A DNA stretch of 64,000 nucleotides, from NCBI GenBank assembly GCA_951813255.1, contig OX638353.1:2911501-2975500 (forward strand), written 5' to 3'. Below are positions 34,432-45,164 of the stretch, piece after piece (position 1 is the stretch's first letter; the number at the start of each line of letters is the position of its first letter). The DNA comes from an uncultured Dehalococcoidia bacterium (GTDB lineage Bacteria; Chloroflexota; Dehalococcoidia; Lucifugimonadales; JAAXIE01). The notes under the pieces are model-generated. The model searched no databases, had not been told where the DNA came from, and worked only from the letters and a program-made list of their open reading frames with translations. A program made the position numbers and the translations under genes.

Positions 34432-35472
34432 CTAGTCGAAGTGGGGCATCACCTCTTTGGCGAAGAGCTGCATCGACTTCATCACCTTGGAATGCTCCAT
34501 GCCACCGAAGGAGAAGTACCCAACAAAGTGCTGGATACCTTCCTGCTCAAGTTCCTTGATCTTGGTGGTACACTGCTCCGGGTTTCCCACAAACGCCCGT
34601 TTCTCATATATCCGCTCGAGGTCGGGCCGGGGGCTGGTGCGGGTCTTGCGCCAGTCCTCCAGCTTGTCATACACCTCGCTGCCCGTCTCGTAGCTGTGCC
34701 GCCAAGATATCATGTCCAGCATCCAAGAAAGTGGCCCTTCGACATCTCGCTTGGCCTGTTCCTCAGTCTCAGCGACATGGAAGAAGCGAGTGAAAGGAAC
34801 TTGAGACAGCGATGCCTGCTGTCCTGCCTCTCCGGACAACCTGGCGAACCGCTGGCACTGGTCTATGGCGTCGGCGGTGTCCAGCGGCTGGCCTACTATC
34901 AGGGGATAACCGGTCTTGGCCATGAACTCCATGGTAGCTTGTGTACGGGTGGCTGCGATATAGACAGGTGGATGGGGTTGCTGTAGGGGGGGCGGCACCA
35001 GGTTCGTGTTCTTAATGTTGAAGTACTCACCTTCATAGCTGAAGTCTGGCGTAGTCCACAGACCTATGATGATGTTAATGGCCTCGCGGAAGCGGGCTTG
35101 GCTCTCGCTCCATTCGATGTTGTAGGCCTTGTAGTCCCAGTTGTCCATGCCACGGCCAAACCCTACATCCAAGCGACCTCCGCTCACCAAATCCATCGTG
35201 GCAGTGTCTTCCGCCATGCGCAGGGGATGGTGCAGCGTGGGAAGCAGCACAGCCGTCCCCAATCGTATCTTCTTGGTGTTGGCTGCTAGGTGGGTGGCCA
35301 GCACCATGGAGGAGGCGCCGATACCATAACGAGTGAAGTGATGCTCAGCGTGCCATGACCGGTAGAAACCCAACTCTTCACCGAACTTGATTTCTTCGGT
35401 GAGTTCATTGATCACTTGGGTTGGGTTCCGGTCCTCTGGCCAGGAGACATGGGAGAACAGTTCGAACTTCAT
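34432..35472 (-). CDS. LLM-class flavin-dependent monooxygenase (second)
   Basis: A 346-residue TIM-barrel oxidoreductase of the luciferase family. It starts KFELFSHVSWPEDRN and has GFYRSWHAEHHFTRYG near residue 35, TKKIRLGTAVLLPTLHHPLRMAED near 68, GGRLDVGFGRGM near 97 and VAATRTQATMEFMAKTGYPL near 175. It is shorter than the other family member at 9310 and clearly a different subfamily. The message has a long hairpin just before its ribosome-binding region (35483-35524). It precedes the esterase gene by 48 bp and is likely co-transcribed with it. Confidence 0.92.
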   Translation of the reverse strand: MKFELFSHVSWPEDRNPTQVINELTEEIKFGEELGFYRSWHAEHHFTRYGIGASSMVLATHLAANTKKIRLGTAVLLPTLHHPLRMAEDTATMDLVSGGRLDVGFGRGMDNWDYKAYNIEWSESQARFREAINIIIGLWTTPDFSYEGEYFNIKNTNLVPPPLQQPHPPVYIAATRTQATMEFMAKTGYPLIVGQPLDTADAIDQCQRFARLSGEAGQQASLSQVPFTRFFHVAETEEQAKRDVEGPLSWMLDMISWRHSYETGSEVYDKLEDWRKTRTSPRPDLERIYEKRAFVGNPEQCTTKIKELEQEGIQHFVGYFSFGGMEHSKVMKSMQLFAKEVMPHFD

Positions 35473-35482
35473 TGTTAATCCC

Positions 35483-35524
35483 GTCCCAGATTGACCTCCT
35501 CAGAAACGAGGAGGCGTCTGGGAC
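35483..35524 (-). promoter_or_regulatory. Hairpin in the leader of the luciferase-like gene
   Basis: Two nested perfect stems, GTCCCAGA/TCTGGGAC (8 bp, 35483-35490 with 35517-35524) outside CCTCCTC/GAGGAGG (7 bp, 35495-35501 with 35508-35514), with a 6-nt loop. On the minus strand it ends 10 nt before the ATG at 35472 and the outer stem includes the likely ribosome-binding GGGAC, so it could control translation. Confidence 0.55.
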
Positions 35525-35659
35525 ATATTACCGCATTTACGGCCTCAACGGCCTATGCTCCCTGTCTTCAGTACCGCAGCCGGGCAGGAATCAAGGTACT
35601 CAGCAGGATGGATGCCTTCTCGCCCAGAAGGTCTTCGATAGGGCCTCCCGTTTTGGGTG

Positions 35660-36709
35660 TCAAGGAAGAGCTACTTGTCCACGCAAATCGCCCACGTGCT
35701 CGATATCGTGCTTGGCCATGTACTCAGCAATACCTTCCACCACATCCAATGGCGTCCAGAAGTTGGACAAGTTGGCACTGCCAACCTGCACTCCCGTCGC
35801 ACCCGCCAGCAGGAACTCTATTGCGTGCTCCGCAGTATACACCCCTCCTACACCAATGATGGGGATACTGACGCATGGCGCCACGTTGTAGACCAAGGCC
35901 ACTGCCACAGGATGCAGGGCAGGGCCAGAGATGCCGCCGGTTACAGCGCCCAGAACAGGGCGTCTAGTCTCAGTATCGATGGCCATGGCAGGGATTGTGT
36001 TACAGATTGTCAGAGCATCAGCGCCAGCTTCTTGGGCCGCCAACGCGATGGGTACGAGGTCCGGCACGTTCGGAGCCAGCTTGGCCAGCACCGGCAGGGA
36101 GGTATTGGACCTTACCCGTGCCACCGTTTGGTGGGTGAGCTCAGCGCTCAAGGCATACGAGGCGCCGTGTTCCACGTTGGGACAACTCAGATTCAGTTCC
36201 AGGGCCTCAATACCGGGCGTGTCTCCCACCATACCGGCCATGCAGCCGAACTCTTCCACAGTTTCACCAGCGATGCTTAGGACTATAGGAAGCTCCCATC
36301 GGGCCCAGATGGGTGCGTGGTCCCGCAGGGCAGCCTCAATACCTGGATTGGTCAGGCCGATGGAGTTGAGCAGGGTAATCTCCGCTAGACGGTCAGCCAT
36401 CACAGGATCAATCAGCCCTTCGTCCCGAAGGCGTTGGAGTTCGGCTGGCACCCGTCTCCAAGAGTAGGGATACCAACGTGGCTCCGGGTTGCCTGCGCGG
36501 GGACGCATCGTGACCGTCTTCGCGGTTACTGCTCCGAGACGACTCAGGTCCAGCATTCCGGGCACACCCGGCCCTTCATCAAATCCAAGCCCATATCCAT
36601 CCCAACCGAACGTGCCGGAGGCGATCATCACCGGGCTGGACAAACGAAGCCCCCGGGAATGGCCGGGAGCCAAGTCTACAGTGAGAGCCGAGTGGTCGGT
36701 TGCGAGCAT
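35660..36709 (-). CDS. pyrD: Dihydroorotate dehydrogenase-like protein
   Basis: A 349-residue FMN enzyme of pyrimidine synthesis (class 1B-type DHOD). Landmarks are MIASGTFGWDGYG near residue 32, GAVTAKTVTMRPRAGNPEPRWY with the conserved Lys near residue 62, LLNSIGLTNPGIE near 110, LELNLSCPNVEHG near 170 and the phosphate-binding GVGGVYTAEHAIEFLLAGATGVQVGSA near the end. Between GNPEPR and LLNSIGL lies an insert of about 30 residues absent from typical members, which join these motifs within 10 residues. The enzyme still looks complete. The start ATG is followed upstream by an unremarkable gap to the rpoC terminator. Confidence 0.9.
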   Translation of the reverse strand: MLATDHSALTVDLAPGHSRGLRLSSPVMIASGTFGWDGYGLGFDEGPGVPGMLDLSRLGAVTAKTVTMRPRAGNPEPRWYPYSWRRVPAELQRLRDEGLIDPVMADRLAEITLLNSIGLTNPGIEAALRDHAPIWARWELPIVLSIAGETVEEFGCMAGMVGDTPGIEALELNLSCPNVEHGASYALSAELTHQTVARVRSNTSLPVLAKLAPNVPDLVPIALAAQEAGADALTICNTIPAMAIDTETRRPVLGAVTGGISGPALHPVAVALVYNVAPCVSIPIIGVGGVYTAEHAIEFLLAGATGVQVGSANLSNFWTPLDVVEGIAEYMAKHDIEHVGDLRGQVALP

Positions 36710-36764
36710 CGCTGTTCACCATGTTGTGCTAATTTATTACCTAGCCTACCACATGTAGCAAGAA

Positions 36765-36797
36765 AAATGCCCGCTAACAAATGGCTAGCGGGCATTT
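36765..36797 (-). terminator. Rho-independent terminator of rpoBC
   Basis: A 12-bp perfect stem AAATGCCCGCTA/TAGCGGGCATTT (36765-36776 with 36786-36797) with a 9-nt loop. Read on the minus strand it is followed by TTTTTCT. It lies 23 bp after the rpoC stop. Confidence 0.92.
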
Positions 36798-36819
36798 ACT
36801 TCAGGGCCGTGAGCTCTCT

Positions 36820-39800
36820 CTAGCGAGGGGTGGTTTCCTCTTCTGCCCCACTTGCCGGTTCTTCGTCCGCATCGTCCGAATCCGGCAGAGCGAACAGTTG
36901 GTCCGTCAGGTCTTCCGCCGTGGCAGAGTCGATCTCTTTATCCCCTTCGTGGCGACTGGCAAAGCCAAGCTCCTCTGACAACCAGTCGGGGGGAAGGATC
37001 GCGTCCTGGACTTCCGTCTCCAGTGCCAGAGGCTTCTCCTTAAAGGCCTCCACCCTAGCCGGTATCAGACGCCCGATGATCACGTTCTCCTTCAGGCCCA
37101 GCAACCGGTCACGGGCACCGCTGACCACTGCTTCGGTCAGTACCCTAGTGGTTTCTTGGAAAGAGGCGGCGGCTAGGAAGCTGTCGGTCAACAGCGAGGC
37201 CCGCGTAATTCCCAGCAAAACCGGTTTTGCAGTAGCAGGTTCGCCACCTTCGGCCAGCATCATGGCGTTCTTGGAGCGGAATTCGAAGCGGTCCACTGTC
37301 TGTCCCGGGATGAACTCCGCGTCGCCTGGGCTCTCCACCTGAACGCGGCGCAGCATCTGGCGCAGTATCACTTCGATGTGCTTGTCGTGGATGCTCACGC
37401 CTTGGGAGCGATAAACCTTCTGTACCTCCTCCACCAGATACCGCTGCAACTCGTCGCTGCCACGGATGCGGAGGATATCGTGGGGGTTCAGGGGACCGGC
37501 TGTGAGGGCATCCCCTGCCCTCACTTCGTCGCCTGTGCCGACAAGCACACGGACAGAGGGGGGCAACGGATAGTCCCGCTCCTCCAAGTCCTCGTAGATC
37601 ACCGACAGGCTTCCCTCACCAAACTCCACCCGGCCGCTCATCCCTGCCCGCAGCTCCATAGGTGTCCACTCGGCCAAGGCTGACGCCGATTCCGACCCAG
37701 CGTCCTCGACTTCGCCTTCAGCATCTGTGGCCTCGGGCTGCACTGACCTAGCCAGCGCCATGCCTTCCTCGACCCATTCACCCTCTACCACCAGCACGTC
37801 AACGTCAGCGGGAATCTCGTAGTCCTCTCGATACTGCTCGCGCGAGGTAATGCGCAGACGGCGGCCCTCCATTGGCTCATCGACCGTAGCTACGCCGTCG
37901 ATGTCGGCCAGCATGGCAGCGCCCTTTGGCACTCGCACTTCGAAGAGCTCTTCGACCCTGGGCAGACCGCTCGTGATGTCCAGTCCGGCCACACCCCCAG
38001 TATGGAACGTCCTCATGGTGAGCTGCGTACCGGGCTCACCGATGCTTTGGGCAGCGATAATGCCGACGGCCTCGCCACGCTGTACCCGATGTCCCGTGGC
38101 AGGGATGCGTCCATAGCACATCTCACACAACCCACGGCGCGCCTCGCAGGTCAGAGGCGAGCGAACAGTCACCTGGTTGATTTCCGCATCCTTGATGCGA
38201 GCGATCATCTTTTCGTCAATTTCCTCAGCGCTGTCACCCAACACCTCACCCGTTTGAGGATGCACGATGGGCAGGGCCACGGTGCGCCCCAGAAGCCGCT
38301 CCTCCAATGGAGCCAGCAACGGATCCTCCGCGCGACGTGTGATGAGAACGCCCTCGGTGGTGCCGCAGTCCTCCTCAAGGATTATGACGTCTTGGGAAAC
38401 ATCGATGAGACGCCTCGTGAGGTAGCCAGAGTCAGCAGTTCTCAGCGCAGTGTCGGCAAGACCCTTCCTCGCGCCGTGGGTGGAGATGAAGTACTCCAAG
38501 GCGGTCAGGCCCTCGCGGAAGGAGGACTTGATGGGCAGGTCAATGATGCGCCCTTTGGGATTGCTCATCAGTCCGCGCATGCCGGCCATTTGCTTGATCT
38601 GGGCGATGTTTCCCTTGGCCCCGGACACGGCCATCACCTCAATACCGCCGTAGTTGCTCAACTCATCTTTGACGATCTCTTCCATGCTATCGCTGGCTTC
38701 AGTCCAAGCTCTGACGGTGTTGTTGTACCGCTCATCGTCGGTTGTCAGGCCCTGCATGTACTGGTCTTCGTACTCCTCCACCTTACGGTTGGCTTCGGCG
38801 ATGACAACCGGCTTGCGCGTGGAAACCTGAATATCGTTCATCCCGATGGTGATGCCGGAAGTAGATGCGTAGTGGAAGCCGAGGGTCTTTATTCTGTCCA
38901 AAGCTGCCGCGGCGTCCAGGTGATCCAGCTTGCGGTAGAACTCGCTGGTAAGCTCCTTCAGTTCATTCCGGTCCATCACTCTGTTGCGAGGCTCCACCTC
39001 GGAGGGCAAAACCCTGTTCAATACCATGCGCCCCAAAGTCGTCGTGAGCCAGCCTGTGGGCTCTTCAGGGTCGCGCACCATGATCTCAGCCTGCTGGTCT
39101 AGGTGGCCCGCATGGTAGGCGGCTTGAGCTTCTTCGTAGTCGGAAAAGCGCATTCCGGCCCCCCTGGCATCGGGGCGCTCTTTGGTTAAGTAGTAGCAGC
39201 CCAGCACCATATCCAAAGTGGGCGCCACCAGAGGCTCACCGGAAGCGGGCGACAGCATGTTGTGCACACTGAGCATGGTGTCTTTCGCCTCTTCCACAGC
39301 CATGCTCGACAGAGGCACATGCACCGCCATCTGGTCGCCATCGAAGTCGGCGTTGAAGGCGCTGCACACCAGCGGGTGGATCTGAATCGCGCTGCCCTCG
39401 ATGAGCACCGGCATGAAGGCTTGGATGCCCAAGCGGTGCAGGGTGGGAGCGCGGTTCAGCAGCACAGGACGGTCCCGCACCACCTCTTCCAAGATGTCCC
39501 ACACCTCAGGGCGGGACCGCTCGACCATACGCTTGGCGCTCTTGATGTTGGGCGAGATGCCCAGCACCACCAACCGGTGCATTACGAAGGGCTTGAAAAG
39601 CTCCAACGCCATGCGCTTGGGCAGACCACACTGGTGCATTTGCAGCTCAGGGCCCACCACGATGACAGAGCGCCCGCTGTAGTCTACCCGCTTACCAAGC
39701 AGGTTCTGGCGGAAGCGCCCCTGCTTACCTCGCAGCAGGTCCGATAGGGACTTGAGCTTGTGGTTGTGGCTGCCCTGTATGGGGCGACCACGGCGACCGT

Positions 39801-41025
39801 TATCGATGAGAGCATCCACGGCTTCTTGAAGCATTCGCTTCTCGTTTCGCACGATGATGTCGGGCGCACCCAACTGCAGCAGTCGGCGCAACCGGTTGTT
39901 GCGGTTGATGACGCGACGGTACAGGTCGTTGAGGTCGCTGGTGGCGAACCGGCCACCGTCGAGTTGCACCATCGGGCGCAACTCGGGAGGAAGCACCGGC
40001 AACACGTCCAGGATCATCCAGTCGGGCTTGTTGTTGCTCTTGCGGAAGGATTCAATCACCTTGAGACGCTTAATGGCCTTCTTGCGTCTCTGACCACTGC
40101 TGGAACGCATCTCCCCGTGAAGCACCTCGCGCAACTCTTCCAAGTCAGTGGTGCGCAGGATATCGAGGATGCCCTCAGCACCCATGCGGGCCTGGAACAC
40201 ATCACCGTAACGTCCTTTCAGATCGCGGAATCGGCTGTCGGAGAGAAGGCGGTGCTTCCTCAGCGTCTTCAACTCGTCGACGCGCTCCTCCAGTTCCTTG
40301 CTGAGGGCGACCTCTTTCTGCTGTAGTTCTACGTCTAGGCGGGCTGCTTCGGCCTCAGCTTCCGGCGTCACGGTGGAGATGTCCTGTGCGGGGTCGTCAA
40401 CATCAGCTATCGGGTCGTTGTCGTCCAACAGTCCAGCCAAGTCGCCATGAGAGCCGTTCGCCCCATCTCCATTTTCCCCAAGGATTACTGCTTTAGCTCT
40501 CTCCAGTTCTTGGCGCAGGCGGGCAACCTCGATACCGTGGTTATCCTGCTCTTCATCGATAGACTGTTGACGCGCCTCCTCGTCCACATAAGTGACGATG
40601 TACTGGGCAAAGTAAAGGACACGCTCCAAGTCACGTGGCGAGAGGTCGAGTAACAGGCCAAGCCGGCTGGGGGTGGTCTTGCTGAACCAGATATGGGCCA
40701 CCGGAGCCGCCAAGCTCACATGCCCCATCCGCTCGCGCCTTACCTTCGCGCGGGTGACCTCCACGCCGCAGCGGTCGCAAATCACGCCCCGATAACGTAT
40801 GCGTTTGTACTTGCCGCAGAAGCATTCCCAATCCTTGGTAGGGCCGAAGATGCGCTCGCAAAAAAGGCCATCCTTTTCTGGGCGCAGTGTTCGATAGTTG
40901 ATGGTCTCGGGTTTGGTGACTTCGCCGTGAGACCAGCTGCGAATCTGGTCTGGCGAGGCTATGGAGATCCGGATGGCATTGAAGTCCGTAGCTTGGGTCT
41001 CGTATCGTTCGCGAATGGCTACCAT
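36820..41025 (-). CDS. rpoC: RNA polymerase beta' subunit
   Basis: The 1401-residue beta' subunit of RNA polymerase. The N-terminal zinc site [23 protein letters not shown] is near residue 70, the catalytic Mg-binding [12 protein letters not shown] is near residue 555, the second zinc site C...CEMCYG near residue 925 and the jaw, trigger-loop ([28 protein letters not shown]) and C-terminal regions are all present. An acidic coiled-coil insert of about 90 residues follows TYVDEEAR near residue 145, and the last 50 residues are acidic. It begins 38 bp after rpoB with GGGGAG upstream of the ATG. Confidence 0.98.
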   Translation of the reverse strand: MVAIRERYETQATDFNAIRISIASPDQIRSWSHGEVTKPETINYRTLRPEKDGLFCERIFGPTKDWECFCGKYKRIRYRGVICDRCGVEVTRAKVRRERMGHVSLAAPVAHIWFSKTTPSRLGLLLDLSPRDLERVLYFAQYIVTYVDEEARQQSIDEEQDNHGIEVARLRQELERAKAVILGENGDGANGSHGDLAGLLDDNDPIADVDDPAQDISTVTPEAEAEAARLDVELQQKEVALSKELEERVDELKTLRKHRLLSDSRFRDLKGRYGDVFQARMGAEGILDILRTTDLEELREVLHGEMRSSSGQRRKKAIKRLKVIESFRKSNNKPDWMILDVLPVLPPELRPMVQLDGGRFATSDLNDLYRRVINRNNRLRRLLQLGAPDIIVRNEKRMLQEAVDALIDNGRRGRPIQGSHNHKLKSLSDLLRGKQGRFRQNLLGKRVDYSGRSVIVVGPELQMHQCGLPKRMALELFKPFVMHRLVVLGISPNIKSAKRMVERSRPEVWDILEEVVRDRPVLLNRAPTLHRLGIQAFMPVLIEGSAIQIHPLVCSAFNADFDGDQMAVHVPLSSMAVEEAKDTMLSVHNMLSPASGEPLVAPTLDMVLGCYYLTKERPDARGAGMRFSDYEEAQAAYHAGHLDQQAEIMVRDPEEPTGWLTTTLGRMVLNRVLPSEVEPRNRVMDRNELKELTSEFYRKLDHLDAAAALDRIKTLGFHYASTSGITIGMNDIQVSTRKPVVIAEANRKVEEYEDQYMQGLTTDDERYNNTVRAWTEASDSMEEIVKDELSNYGGIEVMAVSGAKGNIAQIKQMAGMRGLMSNPKGRIIDLPIKSSFREGLTALEYFISTHGARKGLADTALRTADSGYLTRRLIDVSQDVIILEEDCGTTEGVLITRRAEDPLLAPLEERLLGRTVALPIVHPQTGEVLGDSAEEIDEKMIARIKDAEINQVTVRSPLTCEARRGLCEMCYGRIPATGHRVQRGEAVGIIAAQSIGEPGTQLTMRTFHTGGVAGLDITSGLPRVEELFEVRVPKGAAMLADIDGVATVDEPMEGRRLRITSREQYREDYEIPADVDVLVVEGEWVEEGMALARSVQPEATDAEGEVEDAGSESASALAEWTPMELRAGMSGRVEFGEGSLSVIYEDLEERDYPLPPSVRVLVGTGDEVRAGDALTAGPLNPHDILRIRGSDELQRYLVEEVQKVYRSQGVSIHDKHIEVILRQMLRRVQVESPGDAEFIPGQTVDRFEFRSKNAMMLAEGGEPATAKPVLLGITRASLLTDSFLAAASFQETTRVLTEAVVSGARDRLLGLKENVIIGRLIPARVEAFKEKPLALETEVQDAILPPDWLSEELGFASRHEGDKEIDSATAEDLTDQLFALPDSDDADEEPASGAEEETTPR

Positions 41026-41063
41026 CTACATACACTCCCCGTTGCTGTCGTCCTTTTTCAATA

Positions 41064-44000
41064 TCAGTCCAGGGTTATTTCCGCTCCTAGAGGCAATCCC
41101 ATCGGCTCGGCGACGCCGTCATCGTCCAAGGGGTCATCCAAGTCATCCACGGAAGCCGACATCTGCTCCTCGTCTTCGTTGAGCAGCTCCACTGCCAGTC
41201 CCAGCGACTGGAGCTCCTTGAGCAGCACGTTGAACGATTCGGGCACCCCTGCGGGCGAGATGTCCTCTCCCTTGACGATGGCCTCATAGGCTTTCACCCT
41301 TCCCGACACGTCGTCGGACTTAACCGTCAGCACCTCCTGCAAGTTGTGGGCGGCGCTGTAGGCCTCCAAGGCCCACACCTCCATCTCTCCGAAACGTTGC
41401 CCACCAAACTGGGCCTTGCCTCCCAGGGGCTGTTGGGTGATCAGGGAGTAGGGTCCAGTGGATCGGGCATGTATCTTGTCTTCCACCAGGTGTATCAGCT
41501 TGAGCATGTATATGCAGCCGACTGCCACCGGCTGGTCGAACGACTCGCCGGTACGCCCGTCGAACAAAGGCACCTTGCCGAAGATGGGAGGCGCCATTCG
41601 CTGGTCACGGTGCAGACGCGTCACTTCAGCACGCATCTCCTCGAAGGAAAGACCGGAGCTATCGATCTCCGCCTCTTCCTTCAGCCACACACGCAGGCAG
41701 GCCTCTGACGCCTCGCCGATTATCGAGTCATCCAGCAGCCTTTCGGACTCGTAGCCCCGCTCGGTAAGGTACTGAGCCAGCTTCTCCTCATCCAAGCGAG
41801 GAGAGTTAATGGTGGGACTGGGGTCGATGGCTCCAGCCTCCTGAGCGAACCAGATGCGGGACAGCGCGTCCTCGATCGCTTGGTCCCTAGCTCCATCGAA
41901 CACAGGGCTAATGGCTCGGAAGCCCATCAGCTTGGAGGCCCAACCCAAGTGGGTCTCCAGGACCTGGCCCAAGTTCATGCGGGAGGGCACACCGATGGGG
42001 TTGAGGATGATATCCACCGGGGTCCCATCCTCTAGGTAGGGCATATCTTCCATGGGCAGAATCCGGGCCACCACACCCTTGTTGCCGTGACGCCCTGCCA
42101 TTTTGTCGCCCACCGACATCTTGCGAGACTGTGCAATCCAAACGCGGACGGCCTCATTGACACCAGGCGCCACATCGTCCTTGTTCTTCCGCTCCATCAC
42201 CTTGACGCCGATTACCTTGCCACGTTCGCCGTGGGGCACACGCAGGGAAGTGTCCTTCACGTCGCGGGACTTCTCACCGAAGATTGCCCTCAGCAGCTTC
42301 TCCTCCGCCGTCAACTCAGTTTCACCCTTGGGGGTAATCTTCCCCACCAGAATGTCTCCCGGCCCCACTTCAGCACCGACGCGGATGACACCCCGCTCGT
42401 CCAGGTCTCTCAGGCTCTCTTCCCCCACATTGGTGATATCACGGGTCATTTCTTCGGGACCCAGTTTCGTCTCCCGGGCCTCCGTCTCATACTTTTCAAT
42501 ATGGATAGAGGTGAAATAGTCGTTCTTTACCAGCTCTTCCGAGAGGATGATGGCGTCCTCGTAGTTGTAGCCCTCCCAACTCATGAAGGCGACAACTACG
42601 TTCTGGCCCAAGGCCAACTCCCCTTGGTCGGTGGAAGAGCTGTCCGCAAGGACATCGCCCTTTCCCACGACGTCGCCGCGCCTCACGATGGGCCTTTGGT
42701 TGAGGCACGTGCTCTGGTTGCTGCGCTCGAAGTTAACGAGGCGATGGAAGTGCTCGTTGCCCTCACGGTCAATGACCGTCACATGGTTGCCTCCCACCGA
42801 GGAAACCGTCCCCGAGGCCAAAGAAAGCACTACCTGGCCTGAGTCCCTAGCCACTTGCCCCTCAATCCCGGTGCCCACCAATGGGGCTTGAGGCCTGAGC
42901 AGCGGCACCGACTGGCGCTGCATGTTGGAACCCATCAGGGCACGGTTGGCGTCATCGTGCTCCAGGAACGGGATGAGTGATGCAGAGACACTCATGATTT
43001 GCATAGGTGAAACGTCCATGAAGTCCACCGACTGTGGAGGCATTTCGATGTACTTCTCTCCAAACCTTACTTCCACCCTGTCCCGCACCAGTTCGTTCTT
43101 CTGGTTCAGAACCACGTTGGCCTGCGCGACAACATGCTTCTCTTCTTGGTCAGCGGTCATATAGACCACATCCTCCTCGCGGGTGGAGACGAAGGGCTGC
43201 ACTGCAATCTGCTGGGGCTCCAAGGTCGCCAGCTTCTTCAGGTCAATGGGACGCACCACTGAGCCAGCCTTCATGTTGATGCCCGCAGCTTTCGCAATGG
43301 CAGGATCAAGGACCTCTTGTACGGTACGGCCTAACAGCTCCGGGTCGTCGCTGCGCAACTCCTTCAGTACCCTCCTGTACGGTGACTCGATGAATCCCAG
43401 TGGGTTGATACGAGCATACGTTGATAGCGAGCTGAGCAGACCGATGTTCGGGCCCTCCGGCGTCTCAATGGGGCAAATGCGCCCGTAGTGGGAGAAATGC
43501 ACGTCGCGCACATCGAAGCCAGCTCGTTCCCGCGACAGACCGCCTGGGCCAAGGGCCGAGAGGCGCCTCTTGTGGGTGAGTTCCGCCAAGGGGTTGGTCT
43601 GGTCCATGAACTGGGAAAGCTGGGAACCGCCGAAGAATTCGCGCACTGCGGCCACCAGTGGTCGTATGTTCACCAATGCCTGGGGTGTGGCCTGTTCCGG
43701 GTCGATTAGCGTCATGCGCTCCTTGACCATGCGCTCCATGCGTAACAGACCCACGCGCATCTGGTCCTGCACCAATTCGCCCACCGCGCGCACACGCCGG
43801 TTGCCCAAGTGGTCGATATCGTCCACCATACCGTCGGAGTTGTTGATTCGCACCATGGTACGGAGCACGGACTCGATATCCCTCAGCGTGAGAATGGTCT
43901 CGGGTTCATCCAAGCCCAGCCTGTTGTTCAGCTTGTATCTACCCACCTTGCCAAGATCGTAACGGCGGGGCTCGAAGAAGAGATTGCGAATCAACAGACG

Positions 44001-44876
44001 GGCGTTCTCCAAACTGGGAGGTTCACCTGGGCGCAGCCTGCGATAGAACTCCATCTGGGCGCTGGCAATCTGCCTCGCCTTCGTTCGATCGTATTCATCG
44101 TTGGGGCGCAGCCAAGACCATACCTCTCTGAGATCGTCCTCCTTGAAAGCGTTCTCAGCCTCCTCAATCAGAGGGTCCCGGTCCAGCGTGGAGCGGACGT
44201 ACTGGTTCACCGAATCGGTGTCCACGTCCTCAAAAATGGGGATCAGTTCATCCTCGCTGGCGTACCCCAAAGCCCTCAGGAAGGTGGTGGCCGACACCTT
44301 GCGCTTGCGGTCCACCTTGACCGACAGCACATTGCGGTAGCTGGTCTCAAACTCCAGCCATGCCCCTCGCGAGGGGATCAGCTTGGCGGAGCAGAGGTCC
44401 CGGTCACTGGAGAGGTCCTTCTGCACCACGAAGTAGACACCGGGCGAGCGCACTAACTGGCTCACCACCACCCGCTCAGCGCCGTTGATGATGAAGGTTG
44501 CGTTGCTGGTCATCATGGGAACGTCACCCATGAAGACCTCCTGCTCTTTAATCTCCCCTGTCTCTTTCATCAGCAGGCTGCACCGGACGTACAGGGACGC
44601 CGAGTAGGTGACCTCTCGCTCCTTGCACTGTTCCGGCGTATACTTGGGGTCGCGGAAATAGTGGTCGAAGAAAGAAAGCTCGTACTTATTCCCCGTGTAG
44701 TCCTGTATGGGCGAAACTTCGCGATACACATCCCGCAGTCCTTCAGTCCTGAACCACTCAAAGGAGTGCAGTTGGCTCTGGATCAGGTACGGCACCTCCA
44801 TGACCTGTGGGATGCGAGCATACGATTTGACACTGGGGACGACTCCGCTGTCGCTATAAGTAGGAGCCAAAGCCAT
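41064..44876 (-). CDS. rpoB: RNA polymerase beta subunit
   Basis: The 1270-residue beta subunit. The rifampicin region reads [38 protein letters not shown] near residues 420-455, with all usual residues for rifampicin sensitivity (S, D, H and S positions occupied by S, D, H and S). [50 protein letters not shown] and [22 protein letters not shown] follow in family order. The ATG has TAAGGAGTATCC upstream. It forms an operon with rpoC; no ribosomal protein genes precede it here, unlike the usual rplJL-rpoBC order. Confidence 0.98.
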   Translation of the reverse strand: MALAPTYSDSGVVPSVKSYARIPQVMEVPYLIQSQLHSFEWFRTEGLRDVYREVSPIQDYTGNKYELSFFDHYFRDPKYTPEQCKEREVTYSASLYVRCSLLMKETGEIKEQEVFMGDVPMMTSNATFIINGAERVVVSQLVRSPGVYFVVQKDLSSDRDLCSAKLIPSRGAWLEFETSYRNVLSVKVDRKRKVSATTFLRALGYASEDELIPIFEDVDTDSVNQYVRSTLDRDPLIEEAENAFKEDDLREVWSWLRPNDEYDRTKARQIASAQMEFYRRLRPGEPPSLENARLLIRNLFFEPRRYDLGKVGRYKLNNRLGLDEPETILTLRDIESVLRTMVRINNSDGMVDDIDHLGNRRVRAVGELVQDQMRVGLLRMERMVKERMTLIDPEQATPQALVNIRPLVAAVREFFGGSQLSQFMDQTNPLAELTHKRRLSALGPGGLSRERAGFDVRDVHFSHYGRICPIETPEGPNIGLLSSLSTYARINPLGFIESPYRRVLKELRSDDPELLGRTVQEVLDPAIAKAAGINMKAGSVVRPIDLKKLATLEPQQIAVQPFVSTREEDVVYMTADQEEKHVVAQANVVLNQKNELVRDRVEVRFGEKYIEMPPQSVDFMDVSPMQIMSVSASLIPFLEHDDANRALMGSNMQRQSVPLLRPQAPLVGTGIEGQVARDSGQVVLSLASGTVSSVGGNHVTVIDREGNEHFHRLVNFERSNQSTCLNQRPIVRRGDVVGKGDVLADSSSTDQGELALGQNVVVAFMSWEGYNYEDAIILSEELVKNDYFTSIHIEKYETEARETKLGPEEMTRDITNVGEESLRDLDERGVIRVGAEVGPGDILVGKITPKGETELTAEEKLLRAIFGEKSRDVKDTSLRVPHGERGKVIGVKVMERKNKDDVAPGVNEAVRVWIAQSRKMSVGDKMAGRHGNKGVVARILPMEDMPYLEDGTPVDIILNPIGVPSRMNLGQVLETHLGWASKLMGFRAISPVFDGARDQAIEDALSRIWFAQEAGAIDPSPTINSPRLDEEKLAQYLTERGYESERLLDDSIIGEASEACLRVWLKEEAEIDSSGLSFEEMRAEVTRLHRDQRMAPPIFGKVPLFDGRTGESFDQPVAVGCIYMLKLIHLVEDKIHARSTGPYSLITQQPLGGKAQFGGQRFGEMEVWALEAYSAAHNLQEVLTVKSDDVSGRVKAYEAIVKGEDISPAGVPESFNVLLKELQSLGLAVELLNEDEEQMSASVDDLDDPLDDDGVAEPMGLPLGAEITLD

Positions 44877-44998
44877 GTTGGATACTCCTTAGACGCAGAT
44901 TGGGTCAGGGGCTACTGCACAAAGGCATACAGGGTTGCGGAGTAAGTCAGAGGGCAGATAGGGCCAAGCTAGCAGACAACACATAGTTGTAGACTGCA

Positions 44999-45026
44999 AG
45001 TCTATCTGGAATTCCCCCTTTGTCAA
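44999..45026 (-). promoter_or_regulatory. Candidate rpoBC promoter
   Basis: On the minus strand TTGACA (45021-45026) is followed after 16 bp by TAGACT (44999-45004), about 122 bp before the rpoB ATG. A second TTTGACA lies 20 bp further upstream in a GGGGGACAGGGGG context. The gap of 288 bp to the divergent aldehyde dehydrogenase gene holds no gene. Confidence 0.5.
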
Positions 45027-45164
45027 CCCCCTGTCCCCCTGTCAAAGGAATCCCGCTTTTAATATCATGGGCTCCAACAGACACGCCCCACCTCGATGAC
45101 CTAAGACAGCCCCAAACAACGCTAACCACCTACTCAAATACTAACTAGCTGGAGGGCAAGTTCA

